Assembly: GCA_022711665.1 (NCBI GenBank)
Contig: JAKLEN010000009.1
Coordinates: forward strand, 1-64,000
Direction of reading: 5' to 3'
DNA length: 64,000 nt
Source of the DNA: Acidobacteriota bacterium
Lineage (GTDB): Bacteria > Acidobacteriota > Aminicenantia > Aminicenantales > Saccharicenantaceae
In this document: piece after piece, positions 1-8,368 of the stretch
Position numbering within the stretch: the stretch's first letter is position 1
Layout: every line of letters starts with the position of its first letter
The notes under the pieces: model-generated
Told to the model about the DNA's origin: nothing
The model's database searches: none
Seen by the model: the letters and a program-made list of their open reading frames with translations, nothing else
Translations under genes and position numbers: made by a program

Positions 1-13
1 CTCTGGATCCGAA

Positions 14-41
14 GGGAAGAGGGCGGCCGCGACTTCGTCTA
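14..41 (+). promoter_or_regulatory. Possible ECF-sigma promoter
   Basis: A GGGAAG box (14-19) lies 16 bp upstream of CGTCTA (36-41), inside the ten-base string CGTCTAAACG at 36-45. The same ten bases occur at 11753-11762 before the ECF sigma factor gene. ECF factors typically recognise an AA-containing -35 and a short CGT/TCTA-type -10 about 16 bp apart. Assignment is inference from this match. A small hairpin (GAGTCGT/ACGACTC, 50-78) follows in the leader. Confidence 0.3.
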
Positions 42-114
42 AACGAATGGAGTCGTTCAACCCTCGGGAGGACGACTCGCCCGGAAACTAGAGAAAGGAC
101 CTCGATCGATAGAT

Positions 115-2376
115 ATGAAGAGCCCGCAACTGCCCCGCCTTCAGTTAGCCGCTTTGTTCGTTCTCCTCTTCGCCGCCGCTGCCGCCCTGACGCCCCCGGC
201 CCTCCGGGCCGAGGAGATCAAGGCCGTCCGCGTTGCGGCCGGCCCGCACGTCGACGGCCGTCTCGACGATCCCGTCTGGCAGCAGGCCCCGTCCATCAGC
301 GGCTTCCGCATGGTCGAGCCGCGGCCCGGCGAGGATCCGACCGAAAGGACCGAGGCCCGCATCGTCTATGACGGCCACAGCCTTTATGTCGGGGTCCATT
401 GCTACGACAGCGAGCCCGGCCGCATCTCGGCCAACAACATGGCCCACGACAGCGGCAGCGGCAGCGGCGGCAGCTACATGGGCTGGGGCCATGGCTACGG
501 CGGCGCCGCGACGGCCAGCGACGACATCGTCCGCGTCCTGCTCGATCCGTTCCAGGACAAGCGCAATGCCTACGTCTTCTTCGTCAATGCCCGCGGGGCC
601 CGCGGCGAGGGCCTCTGCTACGCCGGCTCGTCGAGCCTCAACTGGGACGGCATCTGGGAGGCCGCGAGCTCGCGGCTCGAGGACGGCTGGTCGACCGAGA
701 TCCGCATCCCCTTCAAGACCATCTCCTTCCGGCCGGGCCTGGAGACCTGGGGCCTCAACATCGAGCGGACGGTGGCCCGCAAGATGGAGGTCATCCGGCT
801 CTCCGGAACGACGCTGGACGCCAACTTCGACAATCCCAGCGAGGCGGCCGCGCTCCAGGGGATCTCGGGCGTCAAGCAGGGGAAGGGCATCACCTTCCGG
901 CCCTACGGCCTGGCCAGCGCGACCAAGGTCAACGAGGTCTCGTCCAAGTACGACAGCGCCTTCGACGGCGGCTTCGACCTCTACAAGAGCTTCACGCCCA
1001 ACCTCGTCGGCGTCGTCAGCTACAACATGGACTTCGCCGAGACCGAGGTCGACGAGCGCCGCATCAACCTGACCCGCTTCCCGATGTACTTCCCGGAGAA
1101 GCGGATGTTCTTCCTCGAGGGGTCGGAGAACTTCAGCTTCAGCTCGAGCGTCAGCTTCACGCCGTTCTTCAGCCGCACCGTCGGCCTCTACAACGGGAAC
1201 CAGGTGCCGGTCCTGTGGGGGACCAAGCTCTACGGCAAGATCGGCAACACCAACCTGACCTTCCTCGACGTCCAGACGAAGGACACGAGCCTGACCGACT
1301 CGTCGACGGGCGGCTCGATCGACCTGCCGGGCCGCAACCTCCTGGCCGCCCGCGTCACCCAGAACATCTTCGCCCAGAGCAAGGTCGGCCTGATCTTCAC
1401 CAACGGCAGCCAGACCGGGGAAAAGAACTCGCTCCTGGGCATGGATTTCAACTATTCGTCCTCGAAGTTCCTGGGCGACAAGAACCTCATGCTGGCCGCC
1501 TGGGGCGTCTACAACTGGAACGAGACGGAGGCGGGGCGGCACCACGGCTTCGGCTTCCGGGCCAACTACCCGAACGACCTTTGGAACGTCCAGTCGACCT
1601 ACGCCTATTACGGCGAGGCCCTCAACCCCGGCTTGGGCTACATGATGCGCCAGGGCATCCAGACGGGCTGGATCCGGGCCGGCTTCCAGCCGCGGCCGAA
1701 GGGCGGCTTCCTCGGCCGGTACGTCCGGCAGTTCTTCTTCGACGTCAGCGCCGACTACTACTGGGACCTGACCGGACGCCTGGAGACGAGCACGCTCAGC
1801 GCCTCGCCGTTGAGCTTCCGGACCCAGAGCGGAGAGTCCTTCAGCCTCGAGGTCCAGGACAACCACGACAACCTGCCGTTCGACTGGGAGGTTTCGGAGG
1901 GCATCGTCCTGCCGGCCGGCCCCTACGACTACACCAGCTTCCGCCTCAACGCCAGCTCGGCTTCGCACCGGCACGTCGTCTTCAGCGGGGGCTGGAACTT
2001 CGGCGAGTACTATTCGGGCCATTACGACGACATCAACCTGGGCCTGACGCTCAAGGTCAAGGGCTATGCCACGCTGGCCTTCGACGCCAACCTCGTCCGC
2101 GGCCGCATGCCCATGGGCAACTTCAACGAGAACGTCTACCAGGTCAAGGCCGATATCTTCCTGTCGCCCGACCTGGGGCTCATGAACTACGTCCAGTACG
2201 ACACCGTGTCCGACAACATCGGCTGGAGCTCGCGCCTGCGCTGGCAGATCACGCCCGGCAACGAGATCTATCTCGTCTACAACAAGAGCTGGGAGAGGGT
2301 CTGGGATCCGAGGAGCCGCTTCGTGCCGGTCGGCGACCGCGGCGTCATCAAGATCTCGCTGTCCATCCGTCCCTGA
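115..2376 (+). CDS. DUF5916 protein with N-terminal CBM9-like domain, exported
   Basis: Predicted exported 753-residue protein. Residues about 8-32 form a hydrophobic signal peptide ending at an ALRAEE-type site. Residues about 35-245 resemble the family-9 carbohydrate-binding-like domain (DGRLDDPVWQQA, later WSTEIRIPFKTISF) that precedes DUF5916. The rest is rich in aromatic, alternating beta strands (YPNDLWNVQSTYAYYGEALN, repeated Y/W/F pairs) and ends in a strand like the last strand of an outer-membrane beta barrel. The family is common in Bacteroidota and Acidobacteriota; its substrate is not established, and surface polysaccharide binding is only an inference. The gene stands alone; the ATG at 115 has only a weak AAAGGA upstream. 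A CGTCTAAACG motif lies 70 bp upstream. Confidence 0.85.
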   Translation: MKSPQLPRLQLAALFVLLFAAAAALTPPALRAEEIKAVRVAAGPHVDGRLDDPVWQQAPSISGFRMVEPRPGEDPTERTEARIVYDGHSLYVGVHCYDSEPGRISANNMAHDSGSGSGGSYMGWGHGYGGAATASDDIVRVLLDPFQDKRNAYVFFVNARGARGEGLCYAGSSSLNWDGIWEAASSRLEDGWSTEIRIPFKTISFRPGLETWGLNIERTVARKMEVIRLSGTTLDANFDNPSEAAALQGISGVKQGKGITFRPYGLASATKVNEVSSKYDSAFDGGFDLYKSFTPNLVGVVSYNMDFAETEVDERRINLTRFPMYFPEKRMFFLEGSENFSFSSSVSFTPFFSRTVGLYNGNQVPVLWGTKLYGKIGNTNLTFLDVQTKDTSLTDSSTGGSIDLPGRNLLAARVTQNIFAQSKVGLIFTNGSQTGEKNSLLGMDFNYSSSKFLGDKNLMLAAWGVYNWNETEAGRHHGFGFRANYPNDLWNVQSTYAYYGEALNPGLGYMMRQGIQTGWIRAGFQPRPKGGFLGRYVRQFFFDVSADYYWDLTGRLETSTLSASPLSFRTQSGESFSLEVQDNHDNLPFDWEVSEGIVLPAGPYDYTSFRLNASSASHRHVVFSGGWNFGEYYSGHYDDINLGLTLKVKGYATLAFDANLVRGRMPMGNFNENVYQVKADIFLSPDLGLMNYVQYDTVSDNIGWSSRLRWQITPGNEIYLVYNKSWERVWDPRSRFVPVGDRGVIKISLSIRP

Positions 2377-2675
2377 GCCGCTTTCGCCCCCGGCCCGGGC
2401 GGCTCGCGCCGGCCTGGAGCGGGGGCTTTTCGAGCTCAAGGCCGCCGAGCCTGCCTACCGGTCATTATGGCCCCGGTGTCCGGACTGTAAAGGGACCGTG
2501 TAAAGCGGCTTGGCGGCCAGGGGAAACGCCGGGGCGGCTTTCAGGGGGGAAGAGGCCCGACCCGAGCCCCGGCGCTTGGCATATTCTTTGCAACAGCAAC
2601 ATTATGGCCGCTCCAGACGTATATTGGGATGAGAGGCGGGGCTTGTATTAAGCGGGGATCCGAGGAGAAGGGACC
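2377..2675. other. Intergenic region before the kinase gene
   Basis: No gene is seen in these 299 bases. The only notable signals are a weak promoter-like pair, TTGGCA (2576) and CATTAT (2600) with an 18 bp spacer, and a GAGGAG ribosome-binding site just before the next ATG. Confidence 0.5.
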
Positions 2676-5600
2676 ATGGCCACCCTCTGCCCGACCTGCC
2701 GGACGGAAAATTCCGAGACGGCCAATTTCTGCAGCAACTGCGCCGCCGCCCTGGTTCGCAAGGACACCGGGTCGGCCGTCCAGCCGCGCGTCGAGGCGGC
2801 CACCGTCACCTACGAAACCCCCGCCTGGGAGCTCCCCACCGGCTCTCTCTTCGGCGGCCGCTACCAGATCATCGAGCAGCTAGGCCGGGGCGGCATGGGC
2901 CGCGTCTACCGGGCCCTCGACCTCAAAGCCCACGAAGAGGTGGCCCTCAAGCTCATCCGGCCCGACATCGCCGAGGACAAGCGGACCCTGGAGCGCTTCG
3001 TCAACGAGATCAAGCTGGCCCACATGATCTCGCACCGCAACATCGGCAAGATGTACCACCTCGGCGAGGACCAGGGGCTCCACTACATCACCATGGAGTA
3101 CGTTCCCGGCGAGGACCTCAAGAGCTTCATCCGCCGCTCCCGGCGCCTCGATATCGCCACCGTCGTGACCATCGCCAAGCAGGTCTGCAGCGGCCTGAGC
3201 GAGGCCCATGACGCCGGCATCGTCCACCGCGACCTCAAGCCCGGCAACATCATGATCGACAAGGACGGCAACGCCAAGATCCTCGACTTCGGCATCGCCC
3301 GGGCCCTGGGGACGCAGGGCGTCACGGCCGAGGGGAGCGTCATCGGCACGCCCGAGTACATGTCGCCCGAGCAGGTCGAGGGCCGGGAGTCCGACCGGCG
3401 CTCGGACATCTACTCCTTCGGCGTCATCCTGTTCGAGATGGTCACCGGCCGGCTGCCCTTCGCCGCCGACACGCCCTTTGTCGTCGCCTTCAAGCAGCGG
3501 ACGGAGCGGCCGCCGTCGCCCGGCGAGCTCAACCCCCAGACGCCGCCCGACCTGAGCGCCATCATCCTGCGCTGCCTGGACAAGGACCCGGGCCGCCGCT
3601 ACCAGACGACCGAGGACGTTTGCCGCGACCTGGGCAAAGTCGAGGAGACCATCCACACCACGCCGCTGCCTTCCCCCTGGGTCCGCCGGCCGACGACGAG
3701 GATAACCGCCCTGCGGGCCGCGGCCCTGCGCTTCCCCTGGCGCAAGGCCCTCATCCCGGTCGCCGCCTTCCTGGGCATCATGTCCCTGGGCGTGGTCATC
3801 CGCCAGATCCTGCCCAAGGCCAAGGCCTCGGTGCGCACGGTGGCCATCGTCGGCTTCGAGAACCTGACCGGCGAGAACTCCTACGATTACCTCAAGAAGG
3901 CCATCCCGAACCTGCTCATCACCAGCCTGGAACAGTCGAAATTCCTCGACGTCGTGTCCTGGGAGCGGTTGAACGACCTGGCCGGGCCCCGGGACCGTGA
4001 CGTGGCCTCGGCCGCCGACCGCGAGCAGTGGTTCGAGGCCTGCCGCCGGGCCGGCGTCGACGCCATCGTCCTGGGCAGCTTCACCAAGGCCGAAAATCTG
4101 TTCGCCACGGACGCCAAGATCTACGACGTCGGGACGAAGAACCTGCTCAAGAGCGCCGGGGCCCGCGGCGAAGGGATCGGCAGCATCCTGAGGACCCAGA
4201 TCGACTCGCTCAGCCGCGATATCGCCCAGGGCGTTGGCCTGTCCGACCGCAAGGCCGCCCTGGGGACGATGCCCATCACCCAGGTCACGACCGCCTCCAT
4301 GGACGCCTACCAGCTCTTCCTCAAGGGCCAGGAGTCCTTCGAGCGCTACTACTTCGACGAGGCCGGCGAGGCCTTCGAGAAGGCCGCGGAACTGGACCCG
4401 TCGTTCGCCCTGCCGCAATACTATCTGGTCCGGGTCTACAAACAGATGGCCGACGCGCCGCGGGCGGCCGAGGCCATGGAGCGTTTCAAGAAGCTCAGCA
4501 AGGTCAACCCGGGCAAGGGCAAGGACGGCCTGTATGTCGCCGCCCTGTCGGCCTTCCTGGATAAGGACATTCCGGGTTACGTCAAGGGGCTTCAGGAGAT
4601 CATCAAGGCCGATCCCCGCGACAAGCGGGCCCGCACCGAGCTGGCCTGGTTCTATAAAAACGAGAAAAAATACCCCGAGGCCGTGGCCGAGTTCGAGAAG
4701 GCCTTGGCCATCGATCCCTCCTTCGGCTACGCCCTGAACCATCTGGCCTACACCTACGCCGAGATGGGGGAGATAGAGAAGGCCCTGCAGACCTTCGAGC
4801 GCTACGCCGCCGCCGACCCGGGGCAGGCCAACCCGTTCGACTCGATGGGCGATCTCCATTTCCTGACCGGGGACTACGACAAGGCCCGGGCCAATTACCA
4901 GCAGGCCCTGGCGCTCAGGTCCGATTTCCCGTCGATCTGGAAGCTGGCCTACCTCTACGCCATGGACGGCGATTACGAGGCCGCCATACGCTGGATCGAC
5001 ACGATGATCGCCCGGGCCCAGACCGACGGCCTGCGGGCCGACGGCCACCAGTGGAAGGCTCTGTACTATTCGCTGACCGGCCGGCTCAACGACGCCCTGG
5101 CCGAGCTGGGCACGGCCGAGACCCTGGCCAGGACCTCGGGCAACAAGGGCCTGACCGACGTCGTCCTACGCGACGCCATGTGGATCGCCTACGATTGGGG
5201 CCGTCTCGACCTGTTCGAGGTCTACCTCGACAAGCGCGGGGCTTTCCGGACCGAGGCGAAGATGGGCTCGGAAACGCTCAACAAGATCTACGAGCTCCTC
5301 TACTCGGGTCTCTATGACGTCCGGACCGGCGACGCCGCTTCGGCCCGCCGGAAGCTCGACGAAATGAAAAGCCTGTCCTCCTCGGTCGGCGAAAAGGAGA
5401 TCCTGTTCAAGGAGATGGCCGCGAACCAGCTCGAGCGCGAGGTCCTGTTCGCCGAAGGGAAGTACGCCGAGGCCCTGGCGGTTTACGCCAAGAGACCCCC
5501 GGTCAAGGTGGACCTGTCCGCGGCCCTGACGGTCCTGGGCCGCAACCTGCCGTATCTCGACGATTTCGCCTGCCGGGTCTATCTCAAGATGGGAGCCCGG

Positions 5601-5906
5601 GACAAGGCCGTCAGCGAATACGAGCGCCTGGTGTCGTCCTCGGCCAAGGACCGCGAGTCGGCCCTCATCCATCCCTTCAGCCGGCTCCGCCTGGCCGCCC
5701 TCTACGAGTCCCTGGGCCGGAGCGACAGGGCCCGGGATCAGTACAAGGCCCTCTCGATGATCTGGCGGCAGGCAGACCCCTCGCTGGCCGAGGTCGCGGC
5801 CGTGCGGAAGAAGGTCGCCCAGATCAAGGGCGGCGCGGCGCTCGGCCCCGGCGGGTCCGTTGACTCCTTTTTCTCCGTCCCGTTCGTCGGCGCAAGCCCG
5901 ATCTGA
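2676..5906 (+). CDS. Zinc-ribbon / serine-threonine protein kinase / TPR fusion protein
   Basis: A 1076-residue Hanks-type kinase. Residues 5-22 form a zinc ribbon (CPTC...CSNC). The kinase domain covers about 60-330 with a glycine loop (LGRGGMGRVY), the VALKLI lysine, catalytic HRDLKPGN, DFG, and the APE-region equivalent GTPEYMSPEQ. A hydrophobic segment near 360-380 (VAAFLGIMSLGVVIRQIL) probably crosses the membrane. It is followed by a CsgG/FlgO-like alpha/beta stretch (VRTVAIVGFENLTGE) and then by many TPR units from about 530 onwards (AEFEKALAIDPSFGYALNHLA). The layout suggests a cytoplasmic kinase with an extracytoplasmic sensory or scaffold region. GAGGAG precedes the ATG. No cognate phosphatase or FHA gene is adjacent, so targets are unknown. 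Confidence 0.93.
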   Translation: MATLCPTCRTENSETANFCSNCAAALVRKDTGSAVQPRVEAATVTYETPAWELPTGSLFGGRYQIIEQLGRGGMGRVYRALDLKAHEEVALKLIRPDIAEDKRTLERFVNEIKLAHMISHRNIGKMYHLGEDQGLHYITMEYVPGEDLKSFIRRSRRLDIATVVTIAKQVCSGLSEAHDAGIVHRDLKPGNIMIDKDGNAKILDFGIARALGTQGVTAEGSVIGTPEYMSPEQVEGRESDRRSDIYSFGVILFEMVTGRLPFAADTPFVVAFKQRTERPPSPGELNPQTPPDLSAIILRCLDKDPGRRYQTTEDVCRDLGKVEETIHTTPLPSPWVRRPTTRITALRAAALRFPWRKALIPVAAFLGIMSLGVVIRQILPKAKASVRTVAIVGFENLTGENSYDYLKKAIPNLLITSLEQSKFLDVVSWERLNDLAGPRDRDVASAADREQWFEACRRAGVDAIVLGSFTKAENLFATDAKIYDVGTKNLLKSAGARGEGIGSILRTQIDSLSRDIAQGVGLSDRKAALGTMPITQVTTASMDAYQLFLKGQESFERYYFDEAGEAFEKAAELDPSFALPQYYLVRVYKQMADAPRAAEAMERFKKLSKVNPGKGKDGLYVAALSAFLDKDIPGYVKGLQEIIKADPRDKRARTELAWFYKNEKKYPEAVAEFEKALAIDPSFGYALNHLAYTYAEMGEIEKALQTFERYAAADPGQANPFDSMGDLHFLTGDYDKARANYQQALALRSDFPSIWKLAYLYAMDGDYEAAIRWIDTMIARAQTDGLRADGHQWKALYYSLTGRLNDALAELGTAETLARTSGNKGLTDVVLRDAMWIAYDWGRLDLFEVYLDKRGAFRTEAKMGSETLNKIYELLYSGLYDVRTGDAASARRKLDEMKSLSSSVGEKEILFKEMAANQLEREVLFAEGKYAEALAVYAKRPPVKVDLSAALTVLGRNLPYLDDFACRVYLKMGARDKAVSEYERLVSSSAKDRESALIHPFSRLRLAALYESLGRSDRARDQYKALSMIWRQADPSLAEVAAVRKKVAQIKGGAALGPGGSVDSFFSVPFVGASPI

Positions 5907-5972
5907 GCCCTCCCGCCTCCTGGTCTTTTGGGGTAAGGTGACGGACGCGGGCGAGGCTCGGGCGGCCGCGGT

Positions 5973-6002
5973 TTGACCCTTTCGGCCGGCTTTTGATAAA
6001 AG
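5973..6002 (+). promoter_or_regulatory. Sigma-70-type promoter for cupin-transporter pair
   Basis: TTGACC (5973-5978) and TAAAAG (5997-6002) are separated by 18 bp, and the -10 is extended (TGA before TAAAAG). It lies 23 bp before the ATG of the cupin gene. Confidence 0.5.
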
Positions 6003-6024
6003 ATGGGGCTGGGAGGCAAGACCC

Positions 6025-6897
6025 ATGGCCCCATTTCGATCTCCCGCTCCGGCCGCGCCCGGACCCGATCTTTCGCTCCTGGCGCTCGTCCTCGTCCTCG
6101 GCCTGGCCCTGGCCGCCGCGACGGCCAAGCCCTCGCCGGCCGCCGCCGCCGACCTGATAGGCGGCATCGGCCTGACCCGCCTGGCCGTCTACGATCAGCG
6201 CCCGGCCCCCGACGGCCTGATGTCGGGCTCGCCCCACGTCCACGCCGTGACGGACGAGGGTTACTATGTCCTCGGCGGGACGGGGAGGGTCGAGCTCAAC
6301 GACCTGGCCGCCGGCTTCCGCTCGGTCGATCTCCGGCCCGGCCGCTACGTCCAGTTCCCGCCCGGCACGGTCCACCGCCTGGTCAGCACGGACCGCCTGG
6401 TCCTGCTGGTGGTCATGGGCAACGCCGGCCTGGCCGAGCGCGGCGACGCCAGGATCTACTTCGGCCGCGAAGTCGACGAGAACCCCGGGGAATTCGCCCG
6501 CCTGGCCGGCTTGGCCGCGGCCCGCGGCCTCGAGGGCGCCCTGGACCGCCGCGACGCGGCCGTCAGGGCCTACTCCCGCCTGCTCGAGCTCTGGTCCAAG
6601 GATCGCCCGGCCTACTTCCGCGAGCTCGGCCGGTTCATCGGCGTCCACATGAAGGCCGCGGCCGGCCTGCGCCGCGAGTTCTCGGAAGCCGTCGCCGCCG
6701 GGCCGGCGGCCTGGAGCGAGCGCTTCCGCCGACGGGTCGAGACCCTGCCCGCCGCGGCGGGGGAGGGCGCTCCGATACTCCACGACCCGCCTGACGGCGA
6801 GACCCTCGGCATGTGCGGCCTTCTCCGCCCGGTCGCCGGGTTCGCGTCCGTCGGGCCGGCCCGGGACGGCGCGTCCGGGAACAGGGGACCGGAATGA
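6025..6897 (+). CDS. Exported cupin-domain protein
   Basis: A 290-residue protein with an N-terminal hydrophobic segment (residues about 12-45), then a single cupin fold at about 60-135: SPHVHAVTDEGYYVLGG supplies a His-x-His and Glu of cupin motif 1, and FPPGTVHRLV supplies the PxGxxH of motif 2, so a metal site is plausible. The remaining residues are mostly helical and unassigned. GGGAGG precedes the ATG. The stop codon overlaps the start of the next gene (ATGA), so the two are probably translationally coupled; this links the cupin to the Nramp-like transporter, although the substrate is not evident. Many cupins of this type are enzymes or sugar/metal-binding proteins; no reaction can be assigned. 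Confidence 0.8.
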   Translation: MAPFRSPAPAAPGPDLSLLALVLVLGLALAAATAKPSPAAAADLIGGIGLTRLAVYDQRPAPDGLMSGSPHVHAVTDEGYYVLGGTGRVELNDLAAGFRSVDLRPGRYVQFPPGTVHRLVSTDRLVLLVVMGNAGLAERGDARIYFGREVDENPGEFARLAGLAAARGLEGALDRRDAAVRAYSRLLELWSKDRPAYFRELGRFIGVHMKAAAGLRREFSEAVAAGPAAWSERFRRRVETLPAAAGEGAPILHDPPDGETLGMCGLLRPVAGFASVGPARDGASGNRGPE

Positions 6898-8300
6898 CCG
6901 GCGAGATGCCCTCCGCCGGCCCGTCCCTCCCGCCCGATTCCGGGCCCGAAACGCGCCGCCGGGGCATCCGCCGCGGCCTGCCCATGGGCGGGGCCCGCGA
7001 CCCCGAAGCCCTGGCCGCCGAAACGGCCAGGCTCCGGGAGATCGACGCCCGCCCCGGCCTCCTGCGCCGCTGGAAGGGCTACTGGTCGCTTTCCGGGCCG
7101 GGCTGGGTCCAGAGCGCCCTGACCCTCGGCGCCGGCTCGGCCGGCTCCTCGATCTTCGCCGGGGCCGTCTATGGCTACGACCTGCTCTGGGTCCAGCCGG
7201 TGGCCATGTTCCTCGGCGTCGTCGTCTTCGCGGCCATCGGCCACCAGGCGCTGGTCACCCAGGCCCGGCCGTACGACGTCTTCCGGGCGACCCTCCACCC
7301 GGTCCTGGCTTATGCCTGGGCCGGGGTTGTCCTTTTGGCCTCGATCATCTGGCAGTTCCCGCAGTACGCCCTGGCCACGAGCGTCAGCCGCGACATCTTC
7401 GACCTGGCCGGCCTCGACATGCCGCGGCTGCCCATCGCCCTGGCCCTGATGGCCGCCGGGACGGCGCTCTGTTGGAGCTACGGCCGGGGCAGCCGGCGGG
7501 CCGTGCGCCTGTTCGAGCGCGTCCTGAAGTATCTCGTCCTGCTGATGTCGCTCTTCTTCCTCCTGGTCGTCCTCAAGACCGGCGTCGATCTCAAGGCCCT
7601 GGCCCGGGGATTTTTCGGCTTTCACGTGCCGCGCGACCGCGAGGGGCTGACCATCGTCCTCGGCGCCCTCGGCGCGGCCGTCGGCGTCAACATGACCTTC
7701 CTCTACCCTTACACGCTCCTGGCCCGCGGCTGGGGCCGCGAGCACCGGGGCTTGAAGAATTTCGACCTCGTCGTGTCCATGTTCGCGCCGTTCGTCCTGA
7801 CCACCAGCCTGGTCGTCATCGCCTGCGCCAATACCCTCCACGTCCGGGGGATCCGGGTGCGCGAAGCCGTGGACGCGGCCCACGCCCTGGCGCCCGTGGC
7901 CGGGGCGGCCGCCGGCCGGGTCATCTTCTCGCTCGGCATCCTGGGCATGTGCTTCACCACGCTGGCCATCGAGATGGTCATCTGCGGCTTCGTCCTGAGC
8001 GAGATGCTGGGCTTCGAGCCGAGCGGCCGGCGCTACCGGGCGGCCACCATGGTCGCCAACATCGGCATCCTCGGCGCCTTCTATCCCGTGCCTTTCTGGC
8101 TGCCGGTCGCGGCCTCGTCCACGGCCCTGATCATGATGCCCATCGCCTACATCGCGTTCTTCATCCTTCAGAACAAGCGCGGCTACCTCGGCGACGACAG
8201 GCCCCGGGGCCTCAAGCGGACGGCCTGGAACGCTCTCCTGGTCGTGGCCATCCTGGTGGTCGTCGTCGCCGCCGCGGTCAAGATCATGTCGCTCCTCTGA
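6894..8300 (+). CDS. Nramp-family-like membrane transporter (divergent)
   Basis: A 468-residue polytopic protein with about eleven hydrophobic helices. The N-terminal part (LSGPGWVQSALTLGAGSAG) aligns in style with the first helix of Nramp/MntH transporters, and GVNMTFLYPYTLLARGWGREH sits where the canonical helix-6 MPHN motif is expected. The DPGN and MPHN metal-coordinating motifs are therefore missing, so classical Mn/Fe transport should not be assumed; Nramp-related proteins lacking these residues transport other substrates or are uncharacterised. The chosen start, ATG at 6894, overlaps the cupin stop by four bases; upstream in-frame sequence is arginine-rich and unlikely to be translated. 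A hydrophilic N-terminal stretch of about 60 residues is unusual. Confidence 0.8.
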   Translation: MTGEMPSAGPSLPPDSGPETRRRGIRRGLPMGGARDPEALAAETARLREIDARPGLLRRWKGYWSLSGPGWVQSALTLGAGSAGSSIFAGAVYGYDLLWVQPVAMFLGVVVFAAIGHQALVTQARPYDVFRATLHPVLAYAWAGVVLLASIIWQFPQYALATSVSRDIFDLAGLDMPRLPIALALMAAGTALCWSYGRGSRRAVRLFERVLKYLVLLMSLFFLLVVLKTGVDLKALARGFFGFHVPRDREGLTIVLGALGAAVGVNMTFLYPYTLLARGWGREHRGLKNFDLVVSMFAPFVLTTSLVVIACANTLHVRGIRVREAVDAAHALAPVAGAAAGRVIFSLGILGMCFTTLAIEMVICGFVLSEMLGFEPSGRRYRAATMVANIGILGAFYPVPFWLPVAASSTALIMMPIAYIAFFILQNKRGYLGDDRPRGLKRTAWNALLVVAILVVVVAAAVKIMSLL

Positions 8301-8321
8301 TAACGTCCCCGTTTTCGCGCG

Positions 8322-8350
8322 TTGACACCGGCGTTGGCGAGTGATAGTTT
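8322..8350 (+). promoter_or_regulatory. Sigma-70-type promoter for oxidoreductase gene
   Basis: A perfect TTGACA (8322-8327) is followed after 17 bp by TAGTTT (8345-8350), a weak -10. The ATG at 8369, with GGAGG at 8359, follows closely. Confidence 0.45.
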
Positions 8351-8368
8351 CGGCCCTTGGAGGCAGGC

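Noticed and set aside
145..2439. 764-residue minus-strand open frame over the DUF5916 gene
   Set aside because: Composition is repetitive (Ala/Asp/Glu/Val/Gly/Arg), without domains; it is the shadow of strong third-position G/C bias in the plus-strand gene.
6813..6893. Upstream extension of the Nramp-like gene
   Set aside because: The 27 extra residues are arginine-rich shadow of the cupin 3' end; the ATGA overlap at 6894 is the natural start.
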